Shown in pieces: positions 25,854 to 34,911 of a stretch of DNA of 64,000 nt; positions within the stretch are counted from its first letter, which is position 1; each line of letters opens with the position of its first letter. Made by a program: the position numbers and the translations under genes. The notes under the pieces were generated by a model that saw only the letters and a list, made by a program, of their open reading frames with translations, was not told where the DNA came from and ran no database searches. The stretch is from DATBJG01 sp963790545. Lineage in GTDB: Bacteria > Acidobacteriota > Vicinamibacteria > Vicinamibacterales > JAMQPK01. The stretch lies in the NCBI GenBank assembly GCA_963790545.1, contig CAWBPA010000017.1, forward strand, positions 1,178,001-1,242,000, read 5' to 3'.

Positions 25854-27609
25854 TTACTTAATGGCGAATACCCAGATCGCGCCGCCTTCCGGCACATCCG
25901 GATAGTTGCCGGGAGACAACGTGTTGAGGGTCGCCGTCATCGCACGCGCGTCCACACCCCAGCCCGACTGCACCGCGATGTACTGCCTGCCATCGATTTC
26001 AAACGACGACGGCTGGCCGGTGATTCCTGAATTGGTGGGAAACTCCCAGAGCACTTTGCCGTTCTCAGCATCGAAGGCTCGAAAACGGCGATCGGTGGTG
26101 CCACCGGTGAACACCAACCCGCCGCCGGTCGCCAGCATCGGTCCCCAGTTTGGCGACCTCGGGTATTCGTGCGTCCAGACGCGCTTGCCCGTGTCGACGT
26201 GCCATGCCTGCACTTCACCGATGTGGTCTTCCGCCCCCGGGTCGAGCACCATGGTGTAACTCGCGCCGACAAAGCGCATCCCCGGCGAGTACTTCACGGG
26301 ATCCCCGGTCATTCGCTGACACAGATTCTCGTTGGCCGGAATGTAGATCATCCGTGTCTTCGGACTGTACGCGATGGGTGGCCAGGTCTTCCCGCCCCAC
26401 AGCGAAGGACAGAAGTCCACGGTCTTACCCGTCGCGGGTTTGCGCTCGGGATCGATGTCGGGTCGTCCGGTCTTCGGATCCAGGCTGCGGAAGACATTCT
26501 GCTTCACGAACGGCTTACCTTCGATGAAGTTGATCTTGCCGTCTGTCCGCTCGAGGAACCAGAGGTAACCATTACGAGCCACGTCAATGAGACCCTTGAT
26601 CGGTCCGCCCTCCGCGTCGATAGTCGACGAGAATCGGCGGCGAAACTTCATCCCAATCCCAGGAATCGTTCGGATGATATTGGTGGTGCCCTTTGATCAC
26701 GCCGGTAGCGACATCGATCGCAATCGTTGACGAGGTATAGAGATTGTCGCCCGGGCGTTGGTCGCCCATCCACGGTCCACCGTTACCAGTGCCCCAGAAC
26801 GCAAGGTTGGTCTCGGGATCGTAGTTCCCTGTTATCCAGATCGATCCGCCTCCGGTCCTCCACTGGTCTCCTTTCGGCCACGTGTCGCTGCCAGGTTCGC
26901 CTGGTGCCGGCACCGTGTAGACCCTCCATGCTTCTTTGCCGGTCGCCGGATCGTAAGCGGCGACAAACCCGCGGATTCCCAGCTCTCCTCCGGACGTTCC
27001 GACCATGACCTTGCCGCCGGCCACAAGTGGGGCCAATGACATGTAATAGCCGCTGCTGTTCTTTGCCACCTCCGTTGTCCAGACCTCTTTTCCGGTCCTG
27101 GCATCGAGCGCAACCAGCACAGCTTCAGCCGCGGCAAAGAAAACTTTGTCGTCGTACAGGGCTACGCCTCGACTTGTGGGATGCAGCAGGATGACGTCTT
27201 CGGGCAACGGCCTCCTGTACCGCCAGAGAATGCCGCCGGTCCTGGCGTCGAGCGCGATGACCTGGTTGCCTGGCGTTGCCACAAACATTACGCCGTTGTT
27301 GACGATGGGCGGGGCCTGATGGCCGCTCGTGACGCCAGTCGCAAACACCCAGGCCGGTTGCAACCGCGCGACGTTGCCTCGCGTGATCTGCTCAAGCGGG
27401 CTATAACCCCACCCGTCATAGGTCCGACGAACCATGAGCCAGTCCGCGTCCTCGGGCTTAACGAGCCGGTCGGCGGTCACGGGTCGGTATTTCTGGAGGG
27501 TCGGAGGGATCTGCGGCGGACGTTCTTGCGTCATCGCAGGCTCGACCAACAAGGCCGTGGCCAGTGCAATGACGGCCAGAATGCTTCGAGTGCCCTTCAA
27601 TTCGGGCAT
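25854..27609 (-). CDS. PQQ-dependent dehydrogenase, eight-bladed quinoprotein (one frameshift)
   Basis: Periplasmic quinoprotein alcohol/aldose dehydrogenase, about 584 residues, signal peptide at the start (ILAVIALATALLVEP). Tryptophan-docking repeats are seen throughout (VIALDARTGGILWRY, LVALDARTGKEVWTTE, AWHVDTGKRVWTHEYP, RAFDAENGKVLWEFP). The catalytic aspartate region is NDSWDWDEVSPP. FWGTGNGGPW and SGWGVDARA are typical of PQQ-ADHs. No vicinal Cys-Cys pair and no heme motif were noticed. The frame changes near 26640, between ILVDY and GGPIKGLIDVARNG. It lies between a Rieske protein upstream and B1/MBL1/A1 downstream. Confidence 0.88.
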
Positions 27610-27627
27610 GAATTGTCTCCTCGAACC

Positions 27628-27692
27628 CTGTACGTAGGCCGGACCTTCTAGGTCCGGCAGACTGGCGGGGCTAAAAGCCCCGCCCCACCCTG
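27628..27692. repeat. REP-like palindromes (GTACGTAG family)
   Basis: GTACGTAGGCCGGACCTT-CTAGGTCCGGC followed by GCGGGGCTAAAAGCCCCGCC; two hairpins in the 99-base gap between the Rieske gene and the PQQ dehydrogenase gene. Confidence 0.75.
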
Positions 27693-27708
27693 CGCACTAC
27701 TGGTGCTC

Positions 27709-28272
27709 TTACGCAGTTTCGAACCCGACACGCGACGTGAATGGCCTGGCCACGACGAGGCGTCCATCCTCGGAAACCAGCGGCAGGGCCGGAAGCGTGC
27801 GTGGCGCAGGACCCTCGATAACCCGACCTCCGTCGGAGGGATCGAACTTCGATGCATGACACGCACATTTCAGAAGCTGTTCGACCCCGAGCCAGTCGGT
27901 GACTTCGCAGCCCGTATGCGTGCAGATGGCGGTGTAGCCGACGACTCCATCGGCGGCCCGCTCCTTCGTGGCCGGCGCAAGCCGCTCGGGGTCCAGCCGA
28001 AGCAGGAGCACGCGGTTCAGTCGCGAACCGCTTCGCACTGTGCCGTTCACCGGGTCCATCGGCCACGCCATGACGGGCGTCCCCGCCACCACGTCCTGGG
28101 GGCCCAGGGGCGTAGGTAACGCATCTTCCACTCTTACGAGTAGATCGCCAGCTGCCGGGCGGGCGGAGGTTGGGTCTTGGGCCATCAGGGCGGGGCCCAA
28201 ACCCAGCCCGATTCCCCATCCAAGCCCCCCTTTGAGCACCGCTCGCCGGCCAGGACACGGTCTGGAGTTCAT
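27709..28272 (-). CDS. Tat-exported Rieske [2Fe-2S] protein
   Basis: About 187 residues. Start 28272 is chosen because a Tat signal RRAVLKGG followed by GWGIGLGLGPALMA begins there; the longer frame adds unrelated residues. The Rieske cluster ligands are C-T-H-T-G-C near residue 115 and C-A-C-H about 20 residues later, a short intervening loop. The C-terminus (GPAPRTLPALPLV) is the usual Rieske proline loop. As the first gene of a run leading to a PQQ dehydrogenase it could pass electrons from or to that quinoprotein, which is inference. No cytochrome b partner is adjacent. Confidence 0.85.
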   Translation of the reverse strand: MNSRPCPGRRAVLKGGLGWGIGLGLGPALMAQDPTSARPAAGDLLVRVEDALPTPLGPQDVVAGTPVMAWPMDPVNGTVRSGSRLNRVLLLRLDPERLAPATKERAADGVVGYTAICTHTGCEVTDWLGVEQLLKCACHASKFDPSDGGRVIEGPAPRTLPALPLVSEDGRLVVARPFTSRVGFETA

Positions 28273-28566
28273 GAAGCGAACAGACCCCCCCGCTGAAACG
28301 GGCAACCCACGCGCCCGGCCGTGATTTGCCCATCCAAACATCTCCTTTCACACAACTCGCGCTGAGATGCGGATTCGACTCGACCTGGCGGGAATCGGGT
28401 TATATCGTAGCCCGATCGGGTGTCCAACGTCGCCCGATTATTCCCGCGCAGTTCTCGTTTTGGAACACACAAACGGACGCCGCTGCGGCGTCCAAATGCG
28501 TCGTCGACGGCTTGCGCTAAAGGTTTGCTCCAGAAAGCCGAGACTTCGCAAGGGAGGATCTATTCC

Positions 28567-29061
28567 ATGTGGAATCGTGAAGAAGCTCAGAAGAACCAGT
28601 CGCCCAACGATGTTTCCAAGTCAAATGCAGGGATTCAGCCCGTTCAGCCGGCCCCAATCCCATCGTCGTCGTCGGGAGCCCGCACAGTCGCGTCGATGGG
28701 TGCCTCGCTCGTGATCAAAGGCGAGCTGACTGGAGCCGAGGACCTGGTGATTGACGGCCGCGTCGAAGGCAAGGTCACGCTGCCGGGTCATCTGTTGACG
28801 ATCGGACCACAGGCCAAAGTGCTCGCAGAAGTGGTCGCGAAGGCAGTCATCATCCAGGGCTCGGTGACCGGAAACGTCACGGCCAGCGATCGATTCGAAA
28901 TCCGCGGGGGCGGAAGCATGACGGGCGATCTGACCAGCCCCAAAGTGATCATGGCCGAAGGCTCAGAGTTCCGCGGACGCGTTGACATGAAGCGCGGTAA
29001 CGAATCGCGTTCGGAGAAAGAATCCAACAAGAAGGAAGTCTCGCAACCCGTAGCTGTCTGA
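28567..29061 (+). CDS. Bactofilin
   Basis: Polymer-forming cytoskeletal protein, 164 residues. The unstructured N-terminus (Ser/Pro/Gln-rich, to about residue 45) is followed by the right-handed beta-helix core: LVIKGELTGAEDLVIDGRVE, GKVTLPGHLLTIGP, AVIIQGSVTGNVTASDRFEI and SMTGDLTSPKVIMAEGSEF. The charged tail is typical. Start ATG 28567 has GGGAGG about ten bases upstream. Bactofilins organise cell-shape and envelope machinery at the inner membrane. Only 20 bases separate it from the mreB-like gene, so the two are probably co-transcribed. Confidence 0.92.
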   Translation: MWNREEAQKNQSPNDVSKSNAGIQPVQPAPIPSSSSGARTVASMGASLVIKGELTGAEDLVIDGRVEGKVTLPGHLLTIGPQAKVLAEVVAKAVIIQGSVTGNVTASDRFEIRGGGSMTGDLTSPKVIMAEGSEFRGRVDMKRGNESRSEKESNKKEVSQPVAV

Positions 29062-29081
29062 GAGAGTGAGCGCCGTAGTTC

Positions 29082-30098
29082 ATGGGTCTTTTTTCGCGTT
29101 TCTCTTCCGACCTTGCCATCGATCTAGGCACGGCCAATACCTGCATCTACACGCGCGGCAAAGGGATCGTGCTGAGCGAACCGTCGATCGTGGCGTTGAA
29201 CAAGGTCAGCGGCCGCATCGAAGCTGTCGGAAACGACGCGAAAGAGATGCTTGGACGCACGCCTGGAAGCATCACCGCCATCAAACCGATGAAGGATGGC
29301 GTCATAGCCGACTTCGACGCCACGGAGAAGATGCTCACGCACTTCATCCGTAAGGCCCATCGACGCACGGGATGGCTGCGCCCGCGCGTCATCATTGGCG
29401 TACCGTCGGAGATTACGCAGGTCGAGCGCCGTGCCGTCAAGGACAGCGCGTACCGGGCAAAGGCCAGCGAGGTCTACCTCATCGAAGAGGCGACCGCCGC
29501 AGCCATTGGCGCCGGGCTGCCCATTACTGAGCCGGCGGGCAACATGGTCGTCGACATCGGGGGCGGAACAACGGACATCGCCGTCATCTCTCTTGGTGGA
29601 GTCGTATACGGTCGGTCGGTGCGCGTGGCAGGGAACCAGATGGATGAGGCTTTGATCCTCCACGCGCGGCGAACTTACAACCTGCTCATCGGCGAACGGA
29701 CGGCCGAGCAAATCAAAATCGAGTTGGGATCGGCATGCCCTCTGGACGCGCCCAAGATCATGGAGGTCAAAGGACGTCATCTCACGGAAGGCAAGCCGAA
29801 GACGGTGACGATGTCGGACGAAGAGGTGCGGCAGGCCCTCGAAGAGCCATTACGGGCCATCATTCAAGCCGTGCACGATGCCCTCGAACGGATTCCCCCA
29901 GAGCTCTCCTCGGACCTCTACGACCGTGGCATCGTCCTGACGGGAGGCGGTGCGCTCCTCCGAAATATGGACGCACGGCTCCGGCAGGAAACCGGGCTGC
30001 CAGTCCAAACCGCCGAGGATCCCTTGTCGTCTGTGGTCATGGGAGCCGGCAAGATGCTTTCGGATCTCGAGCTGCTGAGGCGCGTCTCAATCGAATAG
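29082..30098 (+). CDS. mreB: Rod-shape-determining protein MreB
   Basis: Actin-like ATPase guiding lateral cell-wall synthesis, 338 residues, normal length. Opening FSSDLAIDLGTANTCIY is phosphate-1 of the actin fold; VVDIGGGTTDIAVISLGG is phosphate-2 and GIVLTGGGALLRNMD the adenosine motif. An amphipathic N-terminus (MGLFSRF) fits membrane binding. The usual mreC-mreD neighbours are missing: instead a bactofilin gene precedes it and a histidine kinase follows, so this may be an additional MreB copy. Confidence 0.93.
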   Translation: MGLFSRFSSDLAIDLGTANTCIYTRGKGIVLSEPSIVALNKVSGRIEAVGNDAKEMLGRTPGSITAIKPMKDGVIADFDATEKMLTHFIRKAHRRTGWLRPRVIIGVPSEITQVERRAVKDSAYRAKASEVYLIEEATAAAIGAGLPITEPAGNMVVDIGGGTTDIAVISLGGVVYGRSVRVAGNQMDEALILHARRTYNLLIGERTAEQIKIELGSACPLDAPKIMEVKGRHLTEGKPKTVTMSDEEVRQALEEPLRAIIQAVHDALERIPPELSSDLYDRGIVLTGGGALLRNMDARLRQETGLPVQTAEDPLSSVVMGAGKMLSDLELLRRVSIE

Positions 30099-30146
30099 TA
30101 TTTCAGCCCCTCCTGCTTGCCGCGCTCAGGTGAATAGCGTCTAATC

Positions 30147-31535
30147 GTGGCCGTGGAGCTCCTGGACCGCCTGGCGGAGCACAGAGGGCTTGCCGGGACC
30201 CCTCGTGAACAGCTCGCCTGGCTTGCGGCTCATGGTCGTCTCCTTCGCCTCGAAGCGGGACCCGTTGCCGTCGCAAAAACAGAACTCATCGAGAACTTGT
30301 GGATCGTGCTGTCGGGACACCTCTCGATCCGCATCCAACGGAGCTCAGGATCCAGAAAAGTGATGGAGTGGCAGAGCGGCGATCTCGCCGGTTTCCTGCC
30401 CTACTCACGGATGACGGCCCCGCCCGGGGACGTCACGGCTGAAGAGACGACCGAGCTCCTGATCGTTCATCGCGACAACTTTCGCGAGATGGCGCGTGAA
30501 TGCCACGAGCTGACGACCACGCTGGTCCATGCCATGCTCGATCGCGCCCGCATCTTCACCAGCAGCGACCTGCAGGTCGAGAAGATGGCATCACTCGGCA
30601 AGCTGGCCGCCGGTCTCGCTCACGAGCTGAACAATCCGGCCTCAGCCGTCGGACGAACCGCTGAGGGGTTGTCAGCGCACCTGGCGGAGCTCGAGCTGAC
30701 CGCGCGCGCGGTTGGCGCGGCGCGTTTCTCCGAGACGCAACTCGCAGCGCTCGAAGGCGAACGCACGGGCTGTGTCGGCGAGACCAGATCGATCCTGTCG
30801 CCCATCGAGCGGGCGAATCGAGAGAACGCATTTGAAAGCTGGCTCACACGGCACGGTCTGGAGCCGGCTATCGCGGACTCTCTCATCGATACGCCGCTCG
30901 ATCTGAACGGGCTCGACGAGCTGGCGCGCGACCTCGACACCCGCACACTCGATCTGGTCATTCGCTACCTGTCGGCCAGCTGCCTCACCCGAAGGCTGGC
31001 CGCCGAAATCGAATCTGCCGCCTCGCGTATCTCCAAGCTGGTGGCCGCCGTCAAGCGCTTCACCTACATGGATCAGGCAGCGGTGCCGGAACCCGTTGAC
31101 ATCGGTCAGGGGTTGAGCGACACGATTGCGGTCCTGGGCGCCAAGGCGCGCCAGAAATTCGTCGGCGTCACGCTCGACGTGCCGCCGATGCTCCCGACTG
31201 TACTGAGCGTTGGGGGTGAGCTCAACCAGGTCTGGCTGAACCTGATTGACAATGCGCTCGACGCGGTTCCTGAGCGCGGACATGTCGCGATCACCGTTAC
31301 GCTTGAAAGTCACTTCGTCGTGGTACGAGTGGTTGATGACGGGCCCGGCATTCCAGTCGAGATTCGCGAGAAGATCTTCGAGCCCTTCTTCACGACGAAA
31401 CCCGTTGGTGCCGGCACGGGTCTGGGTCTCGAGATTGCCTGGCAACTCGTTCAACGGCACAAAGGCGAGATCAACGTCCTCTCGCAACCGGGTCGCACCG
31501 AGTTTGCGGTGAGCCTGCCAGCGGAGAGGTCATAA
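30147..31535 (+). CDS. Histidine kinase with N-terminal cyclic-nucleotide-binding-like domain
   Basis: 462 residues, no membrane segment seen. Residues 1-130 resemble a cNMP-binding beta-barrel (NLWIVLSGHLSIRI, MEWQSGDLAGFLPY). The dimerisation helix carries the phospho-acceptor histidine about residue 160 (LAAGLAHELNNPAS). The ATPase domain has the N box NLIDNALDAVP, G1 DDGPGIP, F box FEPFFTTKP and G2 GAGTGLGLEIA. GTG start at 30147. No receiver domain or response-regulator gene is adjacent, so its partner is unknown. It follows mreB by 48 bases and may be in the same transcript. Confidence 0.9.
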   Translation: MAVELLDRLAEHRGLAGTPREQLAWLAAHGRLLRLEAGPVAVAKTELIENLWIVLSGHLSIRIQRSSGSRKVMEWQSGDLAGFLPYSRMTAPPGDVTAEETTELLIVHRDNFREMARECHELTTTLVHAMLDRARIFTSSDLQVEKMASLGKLAAGLAHELNNPASAVGRTAEGLSAHLAELELTARAVGAARFSETQLAALEGERTGCVGETRSILSPIERANRENAFESWLTRHGLEPAIADSLIDTPLDLNGLDELARDLDTRTLDLVIRYLSASCLTRRLAAEIESAASRISKLVAAVKRFTYMDQAAVPEPVDIGQGLSDTIAVLGAKARQKFVGVTLDVPPMLPTVLSVGGELNQVWLNLIDNALDAVPERGHVAITVTLESHFVVVRVVDDGPGIPVEIREKIFEPFFTTKPVGAGTGLGLEIAWQLVQRHKGEINVLSQPGRTEFAVSLPAERS

Positions 31536-31538
31536 CCT

Positions 31539-32522
31539 CTATTGCAACCGCAACAGCCGTGCAGGGTTTTCTTTCGACATGCGATCGAGCTCCGAGTCGG
31601 TGAAACCCTTCGCGCCAAGCGCCGCGATGAAGGCCGCAAACCCGTCCGGAGGCAGCGCGTTCCCTTTCTGGCCGAGGTCTGACGATAGAATGGTCGACCG
31701 AGGGCCGATCTGACGGATGGCTGCCGCAAATCGATCCAGTCTCGCCGGCGCATCCGCATCCGCCAACGAACCACCAACGAATTCGATGAAGGCGCCGAGC
31801 TTCGCCGCCTCCTGCATTTGAGGAACGGTCATCAAGATGGGCGGATTCATCGCGTGAGTGACCACCATGCTCTTCACGCCCTGACGCCTCGCCTCGGCAA
31901 GGACGAGGAGCACTTCCGCCGAACTGACGTGGCCAGTCGCGAGCACGAGTTCGTGCTTGGCAATCAGTGAAATGACCTCGATGAGCTCGGGCAGCAGCGC
32001 GCCGTTCCGTGACACGCTCACGGACCGACGTTTCTCTTTCGAGTACCGCACCTGATTTTCAGCATCAAAGGTGGGCAGCCAGACGACACGTCCCCATCCG
32101 CCCGACACCTGCGTCATGTGTTCAACGGCCGTCGCGTTGATGCCGCCCACCGTGAGATTCAAGTCGATGCCGCCAAACACCTCGAGCCCCGGGACCTCTT
32201 TGCGCACGATGTAGGCGAGCCCTGCTGTCGAGTCGTAGTGATTCTTGAGGACGATCCCGCGCATCCCTTTTTCGCGCGACAGTCTGGCCACGTCGAGCGC
32301 GTCGATGGATCGAGGGCGGCTGTCTGGATCGCTATGGACGTGAATGTCAATCGCGCCGGTCAGCGTTCGGTTGCTCTCGCTTTGTGTCGAACGCTGACCG
32401 ATTGCAGAGTGGGAGGACGGCAGAAGTGCAGAAAGGATTGAAATAAGGATCGCAAGGGCCAGGCGGCGCTTTCGGATTCCAGGCTGTCCGCCGTTCTGAT
32501 CTGCGATCCTGCAATTCTGCAA
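31539..32522 (-). CDS. DUF6282-like metal-dependent amidohydrolase-fold protein (start uncertain)
   Basis: About 327 residues if it starts at TTG 32522; a signal-like segment (ALAILISILSALLPSS) follows and no better start is seen. The metal-binding opening is IDIHVHSDPD. Later candidate ligands are LKNHYDST, ATGHVSS and VVTHAMNP, and the last is STILSSDLGQ, an amidohydrolase-like order. The C-terminus MSKENPARLLRLQ is typical of PHP/amidohydrolase proteins. Substrate unknown. The 5' end lies in a TTGCAGAATTGCAGG word repeat. Converges with the histidine kinase gene, with only three bases between stops. Confidence 0.75.
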   Translation of the reverse strand: MQNCRIADQNGGQPGIRKRRLALAILISILSALLPSSHSAIGQRSTQSESNRTLTGAIDIHVHSDPDSRPRSIDALDVARLSREKGMRGIVLKNHYDSTAGLAYIVRKEVPGLEVFGGIDLNLTVGGINATAVEHMTQVSGGWGRVVWLPTFDAENQVRYSKEKRRSVSVSRNGALLPELIEVISLIAKHELVLATGHVSSAEVLLVLAEARRQGVKSMVVTHAMNPPILMTVPQMQEAAKLGAFIEFVGGSLADADAPARLDRFAAAIRQIGPRSTILSSDLGQKGNALPPDGFAAFIAALGAKGFTDSELDRMSKENPARLLRLQ

Positions 32523-32532
32523 TGTGCCCAGG

Positions 32533-32784
32533 TCAGACGGTTCTTGCGGTTTTGCGATACACGAAAAGAAGGAGCACGGCGCCAAGCGTCGCCATGATAA
32601 ACCCGGCCGGCTCTCCGGCGCCATACCATCCAAGCGCGCGGCCAATGAACCCGCCGATGAGCGCACCGGCAATACCCAGCAGGATCGTCACGATGATCCC
32701 GCCCGGATCGTTGCCGGGCATCACCAGCTTCGCCAGCGCGCCGACGATCAGTCCGAACACAATCCAGCCGAGAATGCCGAGCAT
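32533..32784 (-). CDS. GlsB/YeaQ/YmgE-family small membrane protein
   Basis: 83 residues, three hydrophobic stretches (ILGWIVFGLIVGALAKLVMPG, IIVTILLGIAGALIGGFIG, AGFIMATLGAVLLLFVY) with the family's Gly-rich pattern and conserved PGNDPGG. Formerly called transglycosylase-associated, stress-linked in other bacteria; molecular function unknown. Strong ribosome binding site AGGAGG before ATG 32784. Confidence 0.93.
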   Translation of the reverse strand: MLGILGWIVFGLIVGALAKLVMPGNDPGGIIVTILLGIAGALIGGFIGRALGWYGAGEPAGFIMATLGAVLLLFVYRKTARTV

Positions 32785-33136
32785 AGGGAGCCTCCTTTTC
32801 CCGAGTTCCAGTTTCCCGATGTCCAGTAGCGGTCACGCGTATTGCAGAGACCGTACCTACTCGAGGGAATGGGCGGATTCTGGTTTTTCGGGAACCTCCG
32901 CGTGCAGGAGCGACCAGATTCTCACCAGAACATGGTGAATATCACGACATCTCGTGGTTGCCGCGTGCCTGCTTGAGGCTGCCGCCCAACCCCCTTTTAC
33001 TGGCCCCCGGCCGCACGCAACCTCGCTTTGCCGAAGAATCTGTCCATCGTTGATGCAATCTTGTGCTACCCTGATTTTCGCCTGCCAAACGCCTGAGTGC
33101 CTCTAAGACTCAGGTGACTCGTTTCGGAGACCGGTC
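32785..33136. other. Intergenic region, no gene seen
   Basis: 352 bases between divergent genes. TTTTCCCGAGTTCCAGTTTCCC (32796-32820) belongs to the CCCGAATCCCGAG word-repeat family. The rest shows no coding signal. Promoters for both flanking genes should be here but none is convincing. Confidence 0.5.
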
Positions 33137-33886
33137 ATGCAGCCCTCAAAATTTGCCATCGCTGGAATGGTGTGCATGCTGACGCTGTCGCTGGAAACAA
33201 CAACGACTGCGCAGTCGCGCGCACGACAAGATTCAGGATACGTGCGCGGAGGTCAGGCCACGCGCGTGGCTGTTCCACGATCCCAAGCGGGTGGCCCGGC
33301 CAGAGTTCGGAGTGGACAGGTCGTGCGAGCCTCAGGGCAGAGAGGCGTACGAAGCGGGCCCGTGCGATCGGGCCGGTACTACGGAGGGCCAGTGTATCGG
33401 TCGCGGGGGTACGGCTCGCGCGGGTACTACGGCTCCCGAGGGTACTACGGCTCCCGGGGCTACCGCGGCCACTACGGGTACCGGCCGTACGGCTATCGGT
33501 ATGGTTATCGCCCTGGCTTCAGTGTTGGGGTGTATGTGGGAGCGCCCTACGGCTTCTATGGCGCGGCGTATCCGTATGTGGGACCGTACGCGCACCCCTA
33601 TCCGTACCCGAACGCGTATCCCGGGCCGGTGTACGGATATCCAGCCGGAGCGCCTTACGGCGGCGTCCGACTGGAAGTGCTCCCACGCCATGCTGAAGTC
33701 TTCGTCGATGGGTATTACGCTGGAAACGTCGACGATTTTGACGGCTCGTTTCAGCGGCTCGAGCTCGAGGAAGGCGCCCACAACATCGAGATTCGAGCAC
33801 CCGGATTTCAGCCAGCGACGTTCGATGTCAATGTGCTGGTCGGTCAGACCATCAAGTATCGCGCTGACCTGATACCGTTGCCGTAG
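33137..33886 (+). CDS. Gly/Tyr/Arg-rich exported protein with C-terminal PEGA domain
   Basis: 249 residues. A signal peptide (residues 1-25) is followed by an Arg/Gly-rich region and, at residues 78-115, tandem units of the type RGYYGS, then a Tyr/Pro-rich stretch. The last 70 residues form a PEGA domain: VRLEVLPRHAEVFVDGYYAG, LELEEGAHNIEIRAPGFQP. PEGA domains are surface or S-layer-associated beta folds of unknown role. The repetitive middle is low complexity and probably unstructured. Stands alone. Confidence 0.85.
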   Translation: MQPSKFAIAGMVCMLTLSLETTTTAQSRARQDSGYVRGGQATRVAVPRSQAGGPARVRSGQVVRASGQRGVRSGPVRSGRYYGGPVYRSRGYGSRGYYGSRGYYGSRGYRGHYGYRPYGYRYGYRPGFSVGVYVGAPYGFYGAAYPYVGPYAHPYPYPNAYPGPVYGYPAGAPYGGVRLEVLPRHAEVFVDGYYAGNVDDFDGSFQRLELEEGAHNIEIRAPGFQPATFDVNVLVGQTIKYRADLIPLP

Positions 33887-33923
33887 ACCAAAACTGGTTC
33901 ACCACAGAGGCCACCTCCCAAGC

Positions 33924-34796
33924 CTACGCGGGCCAGTGAAACGCGCCGACGTACCCCGCGGTCCGAGCGGTCTCGAGGATCTCGTTGACGGATCGCGCGG
34001 ACGCGCGCGTCGGAAACTCACCCAGCAGAACCGGTCGATCGAAGCCCAACTCCTCCACCGGCATCTCGAGCGGAGGCGCCTTCACGAGCGCGTCGTACCA
34101 GTGCACCTGATCGAAATCCAACGACAATCGGCGGTAGAAAGAACGCCATCGCGATCCCGCCGACCCGACGGTGACGGGGTGATTGGTCACTTCATGAATC
34201 AGTGAGGCCGCTTCTTCGATGAACGCCCGTAGCTCGGCTCGCGTCAACCCGCTGAGCGGATTGGTGGACCCGAGCCCGTGTGTGACCCATTCAGGTTCGT
34301 TGATGATGTCCCACGCCGCGATGGTCTGGTCTTCCCGATAGCGCTGCAGGATCGGACGGAACACGCGGTCGAGCAGCAGCTGCCGCGACGATCGCTCTTT
34401 CAGCACACGACGCCGACCGCCGAGCTGCACGCCGTTGACGTGTTTCGCCCGCTTGCACCAGCCGAAGTCGAGCAATACGAACATCACCTGCAGGCCGTGT
34501 CGGTTCACCGCGTCAATTGCCGCGTCCATGTCGGGAAACACGTAAGCGTCCACCCCGCGTGGCCTGCTGTCGGCCGAGAATTCGATGCCGGCACGACCAT
34601 CGCAAAGTAGGAACCACCGGATGATGGAAACGTTGGCGGCAGCGACCTGTTCAAGTCTGGCATCCAGCAATGCGCGAGTGTCGGGCTGGGCCACGCCGCC
34701 GTGACGGCGCCACAAGTTCGCACCGAAGTCGATGCCGTAACGGATCCAGGGCAGGTTCGCCCCAATGACGAATTCGCCGGGCCGAAAAGGGGTCAT
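33924..34796 (-). CDS. GH5-like (beta/alpha)8 glycoside hydrolase
   Basis: About 290 residues. Start 34796 (MTPFRPGEFVIGANLPW) is preferred, because the 20 upstream in-frame residues come from a GAATCG word repeat. Candidate acid/base glutamate is in AWDIINEPEW (about residue 165) and nucleophile in VLLGEFPTRA (about 260), as in clan GH-A. Other barrel landmarks are SIIRWFLLCDG and VMFVLLDFGW. No signal peptide is seen, so the protein may be cytoplasmic. Sugar specificity cannot be predicted. Confidence 0.75.
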   Translation of the reverse strand: MTPFRPGEFVIGANLPWIRYGIDFGANLWRRHGGVAQPDTRALLDARLEQVAAANVSIIRWFLLCDGRAGIEFSADSRPRGVDAYVFPDMDAAIDAVNRHGLQVMFVLLDFGWCKRAKHVNGVQLGGRRRVLKERSSRQLLLDRVFRPILQRYREDQTIAAWDIINEPEWVTHGLGSTNPLSGLTRAELRAFIEEAASLIHEVTNHPVTVGSAGSRWRSFYRRLSLDFDQVHWYDALVKAPPLEMPVEELGFDRPVLLGEFPTRASARSVNEILETARTAGYVGAFHWPA

Positions 34797-34802
34797 GTCG
34801 AC

Positions 34803-34880
34803 ATGAGCGATCTGTGATGAGTGATTTGTGAATCGTTGGTGATTGCGGAGTGGCAAGTCGCGATTTATCGAAGATTGGTA
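34803..34880. repeat. GAATCGTTGGTGATT word repeat
   Basis: Words GATCTGTGATGAGTGATTTG, GAATCGTTGGTGATTG and CGCGATTTATCG between two minus-strand genes; same family as 7781-7856 and 15618-15800. Confidence 0.7.
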
Positions 34881-34911
34881 GCGTGGAAATTGATCTAATC
34901 TTTTTTGGGCT

